DNA from: Alcanivorax jadensis T9
GTDB lineage: Bacteria; Pseudomonadota; Gammaproteobacteria; Pseudomonadales; Alcanivoracaceae
DNA: 64,000 nt
Reading direction: 5' to 3'
Assembly (NCBI RefSeq): GCF_000756655.1
Contig: NZ_ARXU01000003.1
Location: 186,001 to 250,000, forward strand
Part shown: piece after piece, positions 40,808-49,442 of the stretch
How positions within the stretch are numbered: position 1 is the stretch's first letter
How the letters are laid out: each line of letters opens with the position of its first letter
Position numbers and translations under genes: made by a program
Notes under the pieces: model-generated
Seen by the model: the letters and a program-made list of their open reading frames with translations, nothing else
Told to the model about the DNA's origin: nothing
Databases searched by the model: none

Positions 40808-41878
40808 TCAGGCCGCTTGCGGCTTTTCGTGCATCCGGTTGGCCCGGCGGAACGTGCCCAGATCATTGAACCGCACGCCATTCTCCCTGAGCACTTCATG
40901 GGCCCGCTTGGCGGTCATCTGCCGTACGTAGAAGGGGTCGCGGACCACGAAGTGGTGGATGGCGTGGGTGCTGCCGAAGTTGAAGCAGAAGGCCTGCAGG
41001 GGCCACAGCCACCAGACGTTGAGCACCTGGCATTGTTCGGTGATCTTGCCCGGTTCGTTGTCGCCGTAGTAATGCATGTTGGACGAGATGAAGTGCAGGC
41101 AGAAGGTGCGCAGCATGTTGGGTGCGATCAGTACCACCACCAGCGGGGTGATCCAGCTGAGCTGGGCGCTAACCACTTCCGGCCACGGGATGCTGCTGCC
41201 GGCCAGCCAGGCGGCGCCGTTGAGCAGGTGGTAGACCACGAAGAAGTGCCAGATGGCGTGGACGATCACGCCCAGCGGGTTGTAGCTGACCAGGCCGATC
41301 AGGCGGAAGTTCTTCAGGTCTTTGCGGTCGATCACGCCACGACGGTACAGCCTTACCGGTTCGGTCAGGTATTTCACCGCCCGCAGGTACACGGCCAGCA
41401 TGTTGTCGCCCACCATGATCAGGCGCTTGAGGCCCCACTTTTCGCCGTTAGTGATGCCTCGCTCTTCCAGGTCGGTTTCGCTGCCGGAGTGCTTGTGGTG
41501 ATGGAAATGCAGGTGGCGGCGTACCCAGGGGTTGATGGTGGTGGGGCGCCACAGGTAAACGCCGAGCATCATCAGGTGATGTACCACCTTGTTGTTCTTG
41601 AAGTACATCCAGTGGATCAGGTCGTGTTCCAGTTCGTGGAGCAGGGACGTCCAGAAGGCGGTGAGCAGGATCACTGCCCAGCCGGGCATCAGGCCTTGCA
41701 GGTAAAGCACGGCGTTGAGGGTGCAACCGGCAATGGCTATGGCAAAGATGCCGAAGCCGATGGCGTTCTGGTGCTTGAGCCAGCCGTGCCGTTGCCGTAT
41801 ATCATCACTGATAGCGATGATATCGCGTTGAACTGTCTTGTCTGTTGCGGACTTGCCGCGGGCAGGTGCAGTTGCCAT
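40808..41878 (-). CDS. Fatty acid desaturase / membrane hydroxylase family protein
   Basis: 356 residues, with membrane segments near 40-60, 66-80, 195-222 and 240-258. Histidine boxes: HELEHDLIH 81-89, HLHFHHHKH 122-130 and HAIHH 305-309, giving the eight-histidine di-iron site of the FA_desaturase superfamily. HFISSNMHYYGD (262-273) is also conserved. Substrate (acyl chain, alkane or other lipid) cannot be told from sequence. The ATG at 41878 follows GGAGGTTTC; a longer frame lacks this. Divergent from an AraC gene 92 bp away. Confidence 0.85.
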   Translation of the reverse strand: MATAPARGKSATDKTVQRDIIAISDDIRQRHGWLKHQNAIGFGIFAIAIAGCTLNAVLYLQGLMPGWAVILLTAFWTSLLHELEHDLIHWMYFKNNKVVHHLMMLGVYLWRPTTINPWVRRHLHFHHHKHSGSETDLEERGITNGEKWGLKRLIMVGDNMLAVYLRAVKYLTEPVRLYRRGVIDRKDLKNFRLIGLVSYNPLGVIVHAIWHFFVVYHLLNGAAWLAGSSIPWPEVVSAQLSWITPLVVVLIAPNMLRTFCLHFISSNMHYYGDNEPGKITEQCQVLNVWWLWPLQAFCFNFGSTHAIHHFVVRDPFYVRQMTAKRAHEVLRENGVRFNDLGTFRRANRMHEKPQAA

Positions 41879-41970
41879 GGGAAACCTCCATTTCTCGATG
41901 GCGACTACTTTAGGCAAGGCCGGGAAGGAAAACTCGGCTTTGCCCGCCAACCGTTTGACCGGGGACGCCA

Positions 41971-42963
41971 ATGTCAGAAAAAAAACAGGCGGCAGCGCTG
42001 CTAATGGGGCCGCTAGTGCATTTGTTGCATGAGCGGGGGCTGGACAGTGATGCCATTCTGCGCCGCCACGGGCTGGAACCGCAGATGGTGCAGGACCCGG
42101 AGGCCCGGCTGGATGCGGCGGTGTCCACGGCCTTGCTGGATGATTGTGTGCGCGAGCTGAACGACCCGGCCATGGCCATCGAGGTTGCCCGCCATGCCCA
42201 GTACAACACCTTCGGCGCGCTGGGCCTGGCGGTGGCGGCGGGGGGCGATCTGTACAGTGTGCTCAACCGCATTACCCGCTTTCATCGTCTGATCAGCGAC
42301 CTGGTGGCCACCGAGCTGATTGCCGATGACGACAGTGTGGCATTGCGCTTCACCTCTAACACCGATCACCAGCCCCATCCCCAGGCCATCGTGTTTGTGA
42401 TGGCCACCATTGTGCGCCTGCTGCGTATTCGCATTCATCGGGACCATAATTCGGTGGCGGTGTGCGCCCCCGAGTGGCTGGAGCCGGCTTTGCGTCAGGC
42501 CATGGCCCGGTATTTCCGTTGTGAGGTGTCGGTGGCAGATCACTACAGCCTGGCTTTCGACAAGAGCAACGCCCAGCACATGTTGGCGGCCAGCGACGTG
42601 CAACTGGCGGCCATGCTGGATGCCACCCTGGCGCAACGCCTGGCGGCCAGTGAGCAAGGGGCGCTGGCTAGCCGGTTGGCGCTGTGGATCGAGCAGCGCC
42701 TGCCGGATGGCGAGCCTGCCCAGGCCGACGCGGCGCAGGAATGCTGCATGAGCACCCGTAGCCTGCAGCGGCGATTAAGTGATGAGGGCCTGACTTGGAA
42801 ACAACTGCTGGAAGACACCCGCAAGACGCTGGTGGAGCGGCACCTGCGCACCCCGGGCATGACGGTGACGCAGATGGCGTTTCTGTTGGGGTTTTCTGAG
42901 GTGAGCGCATTTTCCCGGGCGTTCAAGAAATGGTTCGGGGTGTCGCCCAGTCAGTTTCGGTGA
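41971..42963 (+). CDS. AraC-family regulator adjacent to the desaturase-like gene
   Basis: 330 residues. Arabinose-binding-like N-terminal domain (DSDAILRRHGLEPQMVQDPE, then NTFGALGLAVAAGGDLYSVL) and a C-terminal helix-turn-helix (SLQRRLSDEGLTWKQLLED, TVTQMAFLLGFSEVSAFSRAF). Same class as the regulator at 37395. Divergent orientation suggests it controls the desaturase-like enzyme, probably in response to a lipid-like effector. Confidence 0.87.
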   Translation: MSEKKQAAALLMGPLVHLLHERGLDSDAILRRHGLEPQMVQDPEARLDAAVSTALLDDCVRELNDPAMAIEVARHAQYNTFGALGLAVAAGGDLYSVLNRITRFHRLISDLVATELIADDDSVALRFTSNTDHQPHPQAIVFVMATIVRLLRIRIHRDHNSVAVCAPEWLEPALRQAMARYFRCEVSVADHYSLAFDKSNAQHMLAASDVQLAAMLDATLAQRLAASEQGALASRLALWIEQRLPDGEPAQADAAQECCMSTRSLQRRLSDEGLTWKQLLEDTRKTLVERHLRTPGMTVTQMAFLLGFSEVSAFSRAFKKWFGVSPSQFR

Positions 42964-42999
42964 TGCAACGGATGTACGGCGCTTGCCAACAAGCAACAA

Positions 43000-43032
43000 G
43001 CGCCGGATTCGCCATGCAAGCATGGCTCCAAC
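43000..43032. repeat. Single GTAGGAGC-class half-palindrome
   Basis: ATTCGCCATGCAAGCATGGC followed by TCCAACAG, a hairpin like those at 27638 and 50175 but without a partner arm. Between convergent genes. Confidence 0.55.
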
Positions 43033-43038
43033 AGAACG

Positions 43039-43968
43039 TCAGATCTTGGCAGTGTTCTGCAAGTAGTCCTCTGAAAAATCCCACAGTTTTTTTGCCACGG
43101 CGGCATTGCCTGCTTCTGCTGACGGCTTTGCGGCGCGGCAATGGGAAAAATAGCCACCAGCGATGTCATCAGCATTGTCATTGGTGGCACACAGGACGCT
43201 GGTGGCGGCGCCTTGATGCGGTGTTTTGGTAAGGGGGCTGGCCAGTGTGAAGAGCACCTGGGTCAGCCAGGATTCACGACCGAATCCGGTGGTGACCAGC
43301 GCGCCCGGGTGTACGGCGCAGGCGGTGAGGCCCTGGCTGCCATAGCGCTGCTGGAGTTCCAGTGCCATCAGGGCATTGCACAGCTTGGCCTGGCCATAGG
43401 CATTAAAGCCGTTTATGCGGTTTTGTTTTTTGGCCACAAGCAGGTTGTCGAAATTCAGCCGCAATGGATACCGGTGTGATTCGCTGGAGACCATGACGAT
43501 ACGAGGGGCTGGCGCTTTGAGGATGGTGTCGAGCAACCCTTTGGTCAGCATGAAATGACCCAGGTGGCACACGGCCACGGTTCGCTCGATTCCCTGATCG
43601 GTGAGCAGGTATTTGGTCGACATGGACCCGGCGTTGCAGATGAGTATGTCCAGCTGGGAGATGTCGTTACGCGTTGACAGGCTTTCCACGCAGGCTGCAA
43701 TGCTGGCTGGATCCGCAAGGTCCAGAGAGACCAGTTCAACCTGGGCGTTGGGGTGGGCAAGGCGAATCTTCGCCAAGGCCTCCTCGCCCAGCCTGGGATT
43801 TCGGCAGCCAAGAATGACATGGGCGCCAGCAGCGGCGAGAGATCTGGCGGTTTCATAGCCAATGCCGCCATTGGCGCCGGTCACCATGGCGATTTTCCCT
43901 GAAAGGTTCTTTCCTTCCAGCACTTGGTCGGCAGTGCTGTTGCGATTGAATGTGGACGGCAGCGTCAT
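43039..43968 (-). CDS. Short-chain dehydrogenase/reductase (retinol-dehydrogenase-like)
   Basis: 309 residues. NAD(P) motif TGANGGIG at 30-37, structural CNAG in ILICNAGSM, and the catalytic Tyr-x3-Lys in NAYGQAK, with VSSESHRY upstream supplying the serine. The size and sequence resemble WW-oxidoreductase/retinol dehydrogenase-type SDRs that act on hydrophobic alcohols. AAAGGATC precedes the ATG at 43968; a longer frame to 44235 overlaps the amidase gene and is rejected. Confidence 0.85.
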   Translation of the reverse strand: MTLPSTFNRNSTADQVLEGKNLSGKIAMVTGANGGIGYETARSLAAAGAHVILGCRNPRLGEEALAKIRLAHPNAQVELVSLDLADPASIAACVESLSTRNDISQLDILICNAGSMSTKYLLTDQGIERTVAVCHLGHFMLTKGLLDTILKAPAPRIVMVSSESHRYPLRLNFDNLLVAKKQNRINGFNAYGQAKLCNALMALELQQRYGSQGLTACAVHPGALVTTGFGRESWLTQVLFTLASPLTKTPHQGAATSVLCATNDNADDIAGGYFSHCRAAKPSAEAGNAAVAKKLWDFSEDYLQNTAKI

Positions 43969-44002
43969 GATGATCCTTTTGTGTATTGGGTTGGCTTGTG
44001 TA

Positions 44003-45418
44003 TCAGCGTTGGTCGAGTCGGATGAAGGGCTGCGCGTCTTCCAGTTCGAAGGCCAGGCCCAGCAATAAGGCCTCTTCGCCGTTGGCGGCGGAGAGCTGGA
44101 CGCCGATGGGCAGGCCCTGGTCGGTCTGACCCAGGGGCAGGGAGATGCCGGGGCCGCCGGAGGCGTTGTTGGCGGGGGTGAAGGTGGTGTAGCGCAGCAG
44201 CCGTTCCAGTTGCGTGTCGAAGGGCAAATCCGCACCCAGATAGCCGATTTCCGGGGTGGTGTGGGCCAGTACCGGGCTGAGGATCACATCGTATTGGGCA
44301 AAGGCCTCGGCGTAGCGTTGTCGCGCCAGGCGCAGCTGGCGAAGCATGGCCGGGGTTTTCAGAAAACGTTGTTTGTAATAGTCGGCCAGGCCACGGGTGA
44401 GCGGGTCCAGTTGGCCGGCATCGAAGCCTTGCGGGAACAGGGCCTTGCCGCCCTTGCTGACCAGGAAGCCGAGCATGGCCCAGTAGAGCAGGAAGTCTTC
44501 CACGAAGCGGGCCGGCAGGTCGATGCGGGCCTCTTCCACGGTGTGGCCCAGGCTTTCCAGCAGCTGGGCGGTGTCCTGCACGGCGCGGCGGGTCTGCGGG
44601 CAGGTGGCGTCGCCGGTGACAGAGTCGATCATCATGCCCACGCGCAGCCGCCGCTTGGCCGGGCCGGTGACCTGGCCGATGGGTTTGAGCTTGCGATTGC
44701 GGTAGTAGCGCTCCGCTTCCATGAAGAAGTGGGCGGTATCGCGGACGCTGCGGGTGAGTACGCCATCGCTGACGATATTCACCGGCAGTACCTTGGCGGC
44801 CTCCTGGTCGATGAATCGCCCGCGGGTGCTCTTCAGGCCCACCAGGCCGCAGCAGGCGGCGGGGATGCGGATGGAACCGCCGCCGTCGTTGCCATGGGCG
44901 ATGGGCACGGCTCCGGCGGCCACCAGGGCGGCGCTGCCCCCGGAGGAGCCGCCGGCGGAATAATCGGTGTGCCAGGGGTTGCGGGTGGCGGGCACGCCTG
45001 CCTGTTCAGTGCTGGCGGTGAAGCCAAAGGCGGGCAGGGTGCTCTTGCCCAGCAGGTTGAAGCCCTGGGCCAGGTACTGTTTGGCGATGCCGCTGGTTTT
45101 CTTCAGGGGGGCATGGCCCAGGGCGCGGCTGCCGTGACCGGTGGGCAGGCCACGCAGATCCAGGTTGTCCTTGATCAGGCTGGGCACGCCGGCGAAGAAG
45201 CCGTTGAAGCGTTTGCTTTCCGCCCGTTGCCGGGCGGCGTCAAAGGTGTCCAGGGTGAGCCCGTGCAGGGAGGGTTCCACCCGCTGTAGCCGGGCGATGG
45301 CCGCTTCCGTCACTTCACGGGTGCTGACGTGGCCCCCGCGCAGCCGCTCGGCCAGGGCGGTGGCGTCGTCGTTTCCGAGGGCGTCGTCGCTGAAAGCGTG
45401 CAGGTGTTTGCTGGCCAT
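44003..45418 (-). CDS. Amidase (amidase signature family)
   Basis: 471 residues. The Ser-cisSer-Lys triad is visible as lysine in GVPSLIKDNLD (K about 84) and serines in YSAGGSSGGSAALVAAGAVP (about 155-175). GNDGGGSIRIPAACCGLVGLKST is the conserved continuation. The family hydrolyses aryl or fatty acid amides; the specific substrate is unknown. The start at MASKHLHAFSDD is supported by GGAGAG upstream. 34 bp before the SDR gene on the same strand. Confidence 0.9.
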   Translation of the reverse strand: MASKHLHAFSDDALGNDDATALAERLRGGHVSTREVTEAAIARLQRVEPSLHGLTLDTFDAARQRAESKRFNGFFAGVPSLIKDNLDLRGLPTGHGSRALGHAPLKKTSGIAKQYLAQGFNLLGKSTLPAFGFTASTEQAGVPATRNPWHTDYSAGGSSGGSAALVAAGAVPIAHGNDGGGSIRIPAACCGLVGLKSTRGRFIDQEAAKVLPVNIVSDGVLTRSVRDTAHFFMEAERYYRNRKLKPIGQVTGPAKRRLRVGMMIDSVTGDATCPQTRRAVQDTAQLLESLGHTVEEARIDLPARFVEDFLLYWAMLGFLVSKGGKALFPQGFDAGQLDPLTRGLADYYKQRFLKTPAMLRQLRLARQRYAEAFAQYDVILSPVLAHTTPEIGYLGADLPFDTQLERLLRYTTFTPANNASGGPGISLPLGQTDQGLPIGVQLSAANGEEALLLGLAFELEDAQPFIRLDQR

Positions 45419-45548
45419 GGGGCTCTCCCGATTAAATGATGCACGATCGTACCATTTATGATCTGTGCGAAGGGGCCAATTGTTGTTTTGCGGCGTTGCG
45501 CAGAGTCCGTGTTGTACCACGGTGGGCAGGGTGGGCGGAACGGTTCGT

Positions 45549-45762
45549 GTTGGAGCCTTGCTCGCAAGGCGAAGGGGGTTGAAGGGGCCGAGCGATCCGC
45601 CTTGCGAGCAAGGCTCCAACGGGGACAGAAACGGGACGTTTTTCCCTTGGTGTGGAATCGCGCCGCGAGCGACGTTATTCGCTGCGCTCCTACGGGAGGG
45701 GAGTGTCTCGGGTGAAGATTCTGGTCTTATCCTCAGTGGACTCTGTGCCCTCTGTGGTAAAG
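45549..45762. repeat. Cluster of three repeat types upstream of the amidase gene
   Basis: 45549-45622: perfect palindrome TTGGAGCCTTGCTCGCAAGG..GGCTCCAA. 45656-45694: CGCCGCGAGCGACG...CGCTCCTACGGG, a GTAGGAGC half. 45733-45762: GACTCTGTGCCCTCTGTGGT, one end of a CCACAGAGGGCAC element lacking its partner. The 360-bp gap 45419-45779 holds no gene. Confidence 0.7.
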
Positions 45763-45779
45763 CCGCCTTTGAATCGAGG

Positions 45780-46607
45780 TTACCGTGCGCGTTCGACACG
45801 CTTGTGCTGGGCCAGCAGGTGGCGGGCCAGGTCGGCGAGTTCGGCGATGCTGCCGACGACTGAGTCCGGGCGGTGGGGGTGTTTGACGGTATTGGGGAAG
45901 ATCTTGTCCAGCCAGGCCTGATCCCAGCCAGCCCCGTTGTAGAAGATGGAGGTAATGCCTGCTTCCTTGGCGGCGATCACGTCGGTGGTGCTGTCGCCCA
46001 CGTACCAGCAACTTTCCGATGGTGAGATGCCCAGTTTTTCCATGGCCAGCAGAAGCATTTCCGGGGACGGCTTGCGTTTGCTTACATCGCTGCCGCACAC
46101 CACCACGTCGAACAAATCTTCCCAGCCGGTGCCGTCCACCAGTGCCAGTTCATGTTCGAGAAAGTCCCGTTTGCGATTGGAGATCAGACCGACCTTTACG
46201 CCAATGGCGCGGATGCGCTCCAGTTGTTCGCGGATGTCTACTTCCATCGGGAACACTTCGGCTACGTATTTTTTATAGGCCTCGTCAAATGCCTGGTGGG
46301 CGCGGCCTTTGGCGTCCTGGTCGCTGCCGAACAGCACTTCGAAGATATCGGTGCGGGAAATCTTGCGTTGCGCAACGATCTTGGGGTGCAGGCGCTTGTT
46401 GTCTTTCACATAAATGAGCAGTTTGGCATCTTCGATGGTTTTGGAATCATCCGGGTCCAGCAGGCGGTCCCACAGATCCAGTTCGCGCAAATGCGGAAGT
46501 ACATCGTCCACGGCGTGGTACATGGCATCATGGGTATCCACCAGGGTGGCATGCCAGTCGATGAGGATGGCCTCGGGTTTTGCATGGGGCAGTTGCAGGA
46601 TACTCAT
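45780..46607 (-). CDS. HAD-superfamily hydrolase with an atypical motif I
   Basis: 275 residues. Motif I reads LIDWHATLVD: the nucleophile D17 is present, but the usual second aspartate of DxDGT is replaced by H19. Motif II LISNR, motif III lysine in SKRKPSPEM, and motif IV GDSTTDVIAAKEAG are intact. Related to phosphoglycolate phosphatases. The Asp-to-His change removes the standard acid/base, so the reaction may differ. Downstream of the peroxiredoxin gene, same strand. Confidence 0.82.
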   Translation of the reverse strand: MSILQLPHAKPEAILIDWHATLVDTHDAMYHAVDDVLPHLRELDLWDRLLDPDDSKTIEDAKLLIYVKDNKRLHPKIVAQRKISRTDIFEVLFGSDQDAKGRAHQAFDEAYKKYVAEVFPMEVDIREQLERIRAIGVKVGLISNRKRDFLEHELALVDGTGWEDLFDVVVCGSDVSKRKPSPEMLLLAMEKLGISPSESCWYVGDSTTDVIAAKEAGITSIFYNGAGWDQAWLDKIFPNTVKHPHRPDSVVGSIAELADLARHLLAQHKRVERAR

Positions 46608-46748
46608 TGTGCTTTGTCCTTGCCGTAGACGCTTCCATTGTTAGCACAAAACCTGTGGCGCCGTTGTGAATTCACCGGCAATAAGCGCTGGTCAGATTGC
46701 TGGCCGCGCCCAACCTCTGGACGCGGTATTTGTATTTTGAGGTTCGAC

Positions 46749-47222
46749 TCAGAGTTGGCCGAGCACGGTTTCAGCGCTGCTCTTGTCCACGCCTTTTTCA
46801 TCCACGCCGATGTACTCCACTACGCCATCGTTGGCGATCAGGGCGAAGCGTTTGCTGCGGATACCCATGCCGCCGCCGGTGGCATCCAGTTCCAGGCCCA
46901 GGGCTTTGGCGAATTCCGCGTTGCCGTCGGCCAGCATGGTGATGTGCTCGGCGTTCTGGTCTTTCTGCCAGGCATCCATGACGAAGGCGTCGTTGGTCGC
47001 CATGCAGGCGATGGCGTCAGCCTTTTCCAGAATGGCATCGGCGTTGATCACGAAGCCGGGCATGTGGGTGTTGGAACAGCCCGGGGTAAAGGCGCCGGGT
47101 ACCGCGAACAGAACCACTTTGCGGCCCTTGAAAAAATCACTGGTGTTCAGGTCTTCGGGGCCTTTGGCACCGTTTGTCTTGATAGTGAGGGCAGGAAGAG
47201 TATCGCCGACTGCAATGGTCAT
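46749..47222 (-). CDS. Peroxiredoxin, Prx5 subfamily
   Basis: 157 residues. Peroxidatic cysteine C49 in PGAFTPGCSNTH, the defining motif of atypical Prx5/PrxII proteins; a second cysteine is C73. It reduces H2O2 and organic hydroperoxides, using glutaredoxin or thioredoxin. FALIANDGVVEYIGVDEKG near the C-terminus is conserved. The gap to the HAD gene downstream (46608-46748) contains GCTGGCCGCGCCCAACCTCT..GGACGCGG, a stem like those at the centre of the heptad elements. Confidence 0.9.
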   Translation of the reverse strand: MTIAVGDTLPALTIKTNGAKGPEDLNTSDFFKGRKVVLFAVPGAFTPGCSNTHMPGFVINADAILEKADAIACMATNDAFVMDAWQKDQNAEHITMLADGNAEFAKALGLELDATGGGMGIRSKRFALIANDGVVEYIGVDEKGVDKSSAETVLGQL

Positions 47223-47300
47223 GATTCGCATCCTTCTGTAAGTGGATGTCCACTGTAACAAAGACGCGGTGACAGGAAAGGGGGGGAGGCGGGGCAGAAA

Positions 47301-47331
47301 CAGAAAACGCCCCATTAAAGGGACGTTTTCT
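47301..47331. terminator. Terminator between the repetitive lipoprotein and peroxiredoxin genes
   Basis: AGAAAACGCCCC and GGGACGTTTTCT pair around ATTAAA, with A/T flanks on both sides. It follows the stop codon of the lipoprotein gene on the minus strand by about 18 bp. Confidence 0.8.
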
Positions 47332-47349
47332 GTGGTGCTTGATAACGTA

Positions 47350-49224
47350 TTAGCCGAGCAGACCCAGCAGGCCGCCCAGTACCGGACCCAGTACCGGGAT
47401 GGTGGTCAGGGCATCGTTGAGCGGAGCCAGCAGGCTGCTGGCTTCGGCTTCACCCAGCAGGGACACCAGCAGGTTGCCGACCAGGTCGCCGACCAGCGGC
47501 AGTTCTTCCACCAGGGCGGATACGCTGTCCAGCAGGTTGCCGTCCTGGTCCATGATGCTGTCCAGCAGGCCGCTGGGGTCACCGCTAAGCAGCCCGCCCA
47601 GCAGTCCGTTCAGTAGTTCACCCAATACCGGAATCTGTTCCAGCATGGCCAGGTCCGGGGTGAGCATGTCGCCACCAGCGCCACCTTGCAGGGTGGTGAG
47701 GATCTGATTGAGCAGATCACCCAGTACCGGGATCTCGTTGAGCATCTCGGTGCCGGGCAGCAGCTCGCCGCCGTTGCCGGCGCCGGTAAGGGCTTCCAGC
47801 AGGCCGTTCAGGACATCACCCAGCAGCGGGATCTGTTCCAGCAGGCCGGTGAACTGTTCCAGTTGGCCGGCGGAGTCGGTCAGGCAGTTCAGCGGGTTGG
47901 CGGCGTCGCAAGACACGGCGCCCAGCAGTTGATTGACCACGTCACCCAGTACCGGCACGTCGGCCAGCAGGTCGGTCACCATGCTCAGCTGATCGCCTTC
48001 CAGGGCACCCATCAGGGTTTCCAGGCTCAGGGCATCGGTGGGCAGGCCACCGCTGTCGCCACCGGCAGCACCGTTGAGGATGTCGCCCAGCACCGGAATT
48101 TGTGTCAGCAGGTCAGGCAGGGATTGCAGGTCGCTGAGGGTGCCGAACAGGTCGCCACCATTACCCAGCAGGCCGGCCAGCAGATCGCCCAGTACCGGAA
48201 TCTGTTCCAGCATGGCAGGCAGCTCGCTCAGCAGTTCCATGTTGCCGGGCTCGGCAAGACCGGCCAGCAGGTCTTCCAGAATGGCCGGGTCCAGTGGGCT
48301 CTCACCCATCAGTTCGCCGATGGGGCCCAGGTTCTCGCCGGCAGCCAGCAGGCAAGTGAACGGGTCAGCGCCTTCCGGGCACAGCTCGCCGAGGCCGCCG
48401 GTCAGGTTGAGGATGGAGCCCACTCCGCCCAGCACTTCGGTAATACATTCTTGCGGGGCGAATTCATTTGCACCGGTGGCAATCGGGCACAGGGCCAGAG
48501 ACAGACTGTTCACAGTGCCGATCAGGGGCTCGCCCATGGCCAGGTTGTCAGCGACCTGAGTCAGGCAGAGCTGCGGGTTGAGCGCGTTGTCGCAACCCAG
48601 GTAACCCAGCACGCCGGCCAGGGTGCTGTCTGGAACGCTGCTGAGGGTTTGTACCACGCACTCCAGCGGGTTTTCCGCGCTGGGGCACAGCTGCTGGCCG
48701 ATGGCCCCGCTGTTATCCAGAATGCCGCCCAGGGTGCCCACCAGGTAGGGAACGCTTTCTTCCAGACAGGTCGGCAGGAAAGTGGGTTCGGTGACACTGC
48801 CGAGCAGGTCGGTGTCGGTAGCGGCAACGGTATCGGCGCACAGCAGGCCGAGGACGTTGTCGTTACCCAGAGAGATGTTGGTCAGCGCTTCGTTCTCGCA
48901 GGCCAGGACATCAATCACGCCGCCCAGCTGGGTGCCCAGCAGCGCCTGCGGGCAGACAGAGGCGGTGAAGTGGTTGTTGGTGTCGATCAGAGTCAGCAGC
49001 TGCTGTTTCTCTTCTTCGGTGAGCGGCGGGGTTTCATTGTCGCCACCGTCTTCACCGCCGGTTTCTTCGCCGTCAGTATCGCCACCGTCTTCATTCCCGG
49101 TATTGCCGGTTTCTTCACTGGTGTTGCCCGTAGTGGTGGCCGGGCTACTGCCGCCGCCGCCACCGCAGGCGGCCAGGGTGATGAGCAGAGAGCTCATCAG
49201 CAGGATTTTCAAAAGATGTAGCAT
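47350..49224 (-). CDS. Large repetitive hydrophobic lipoprotein
   Basis: 624 residues. Lipobox ITLAAC (C20) then a GGGGGSS and acidic Gly/Glu/Asp linker to residue 68, which would hold the protein off the outer membrane. Residues 70-300 hold about 18 cysteines in spaced pairs (CPQALLG, CENEAL, CPSAENPLEC). Residues 300-624 contain eight or nine copies of an IPVLGDLLNGLLG-type segment every 30-60 residues, predicted as amphipathic helices. There is no family I recognise. GGGGGAAG precedes the ATG. Could be a surface or lipid-contacting protein. Confidence 0.8.
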   Translation of the reverse strand: MLHLLKILLMSSLLITLAACGGGGGSSPATTTGNTSEETGNTGNEDGGDTDGEETGGEDGGDNETPPLTEEEKQQLLTLIDTNNHFTASVCPQALLGTQLGGVIDVLACENEALTNISLGNDNVLGLLCADTVAATDTDLLGSVTEPTFLPTCLEESVPYLVGTLGGILDNSGAIGQQLCPSAENPLECVVQTLSSVPDSTLAGVLGYLGCDNALNPQLCLTQVADNLAMGEPLIGTVNSLSLALCPIATGANEFAPQECITEVLGGVGSILNLTGGLGELCPEGADPFTCLLAAGENLGPIGELMGESPLDPAILEDLLAGLAEPGNMELLSELPAMLEQIPVLGDLLAGLLGNGGDLFGTLSDLQSLPDLLTQIPVLGDILNGAAGGDSGGLPTDALSLETLMGALEGDQLSMVTDLLADVPVLGDVVNQLLGAVSCDAANPLNCLTDSAGQLEQFTGLLEQIPLLGDVLNGLLEALTGAGNGGELLPGTEMLNEIPVLGDLLNQILTTLQGGAGGDMLTPDLAMLEQIPVLGELLNGLLGGLLSGDPSGLLDSIMDQDGNLLDSVSALVEELPLVGDLVGNLLVSLLGEAEASSLLAPLNDALTTIPVLGPVLGGLLGLLG

Positions 49225-49442
49225 GGGTACTTCCCCCTTTCTTCCATGAACACAAAAGCGTGTATGACAGGCGTATCAGCGCAATCCACCTGTGCGCGCA
49301 CTATATAAAATTCATTGCGCTGCCAATGTTGGCTAAAAATGTTGTTTTGTATCTAATGTTGCAGTGTTTTGTAATGCACAAAGAAGGTGCTTGAATGGGA
49401 GCGCAGCTAAGTCACTGGGAAACCAATAGAAAGGAGGCAGAA

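Noticed and set aside
43039-44235. Longer start for the SDR gene (398 residues)
   Set aside because: The extension overlaps the amidase coding region in another frame and is low-complexity Pro/Ser; the ATG at 43968 has a ribosome site.
44210-45289. A 359-residue frame antisense to the amidase
   Set aside because: The amidase has all catalytic motifs; the opposite frame has none and no ribosome site.
47686-49221. A 511-residue frame antisense to the repetitive lipoprotein
   Set aside because: Composition is Gln/Val/Gly-rich as expected from the reverse of a Leu/Gly-rich gene; the lipoprotein strand has a signal sequence, ribosome site and terminator.
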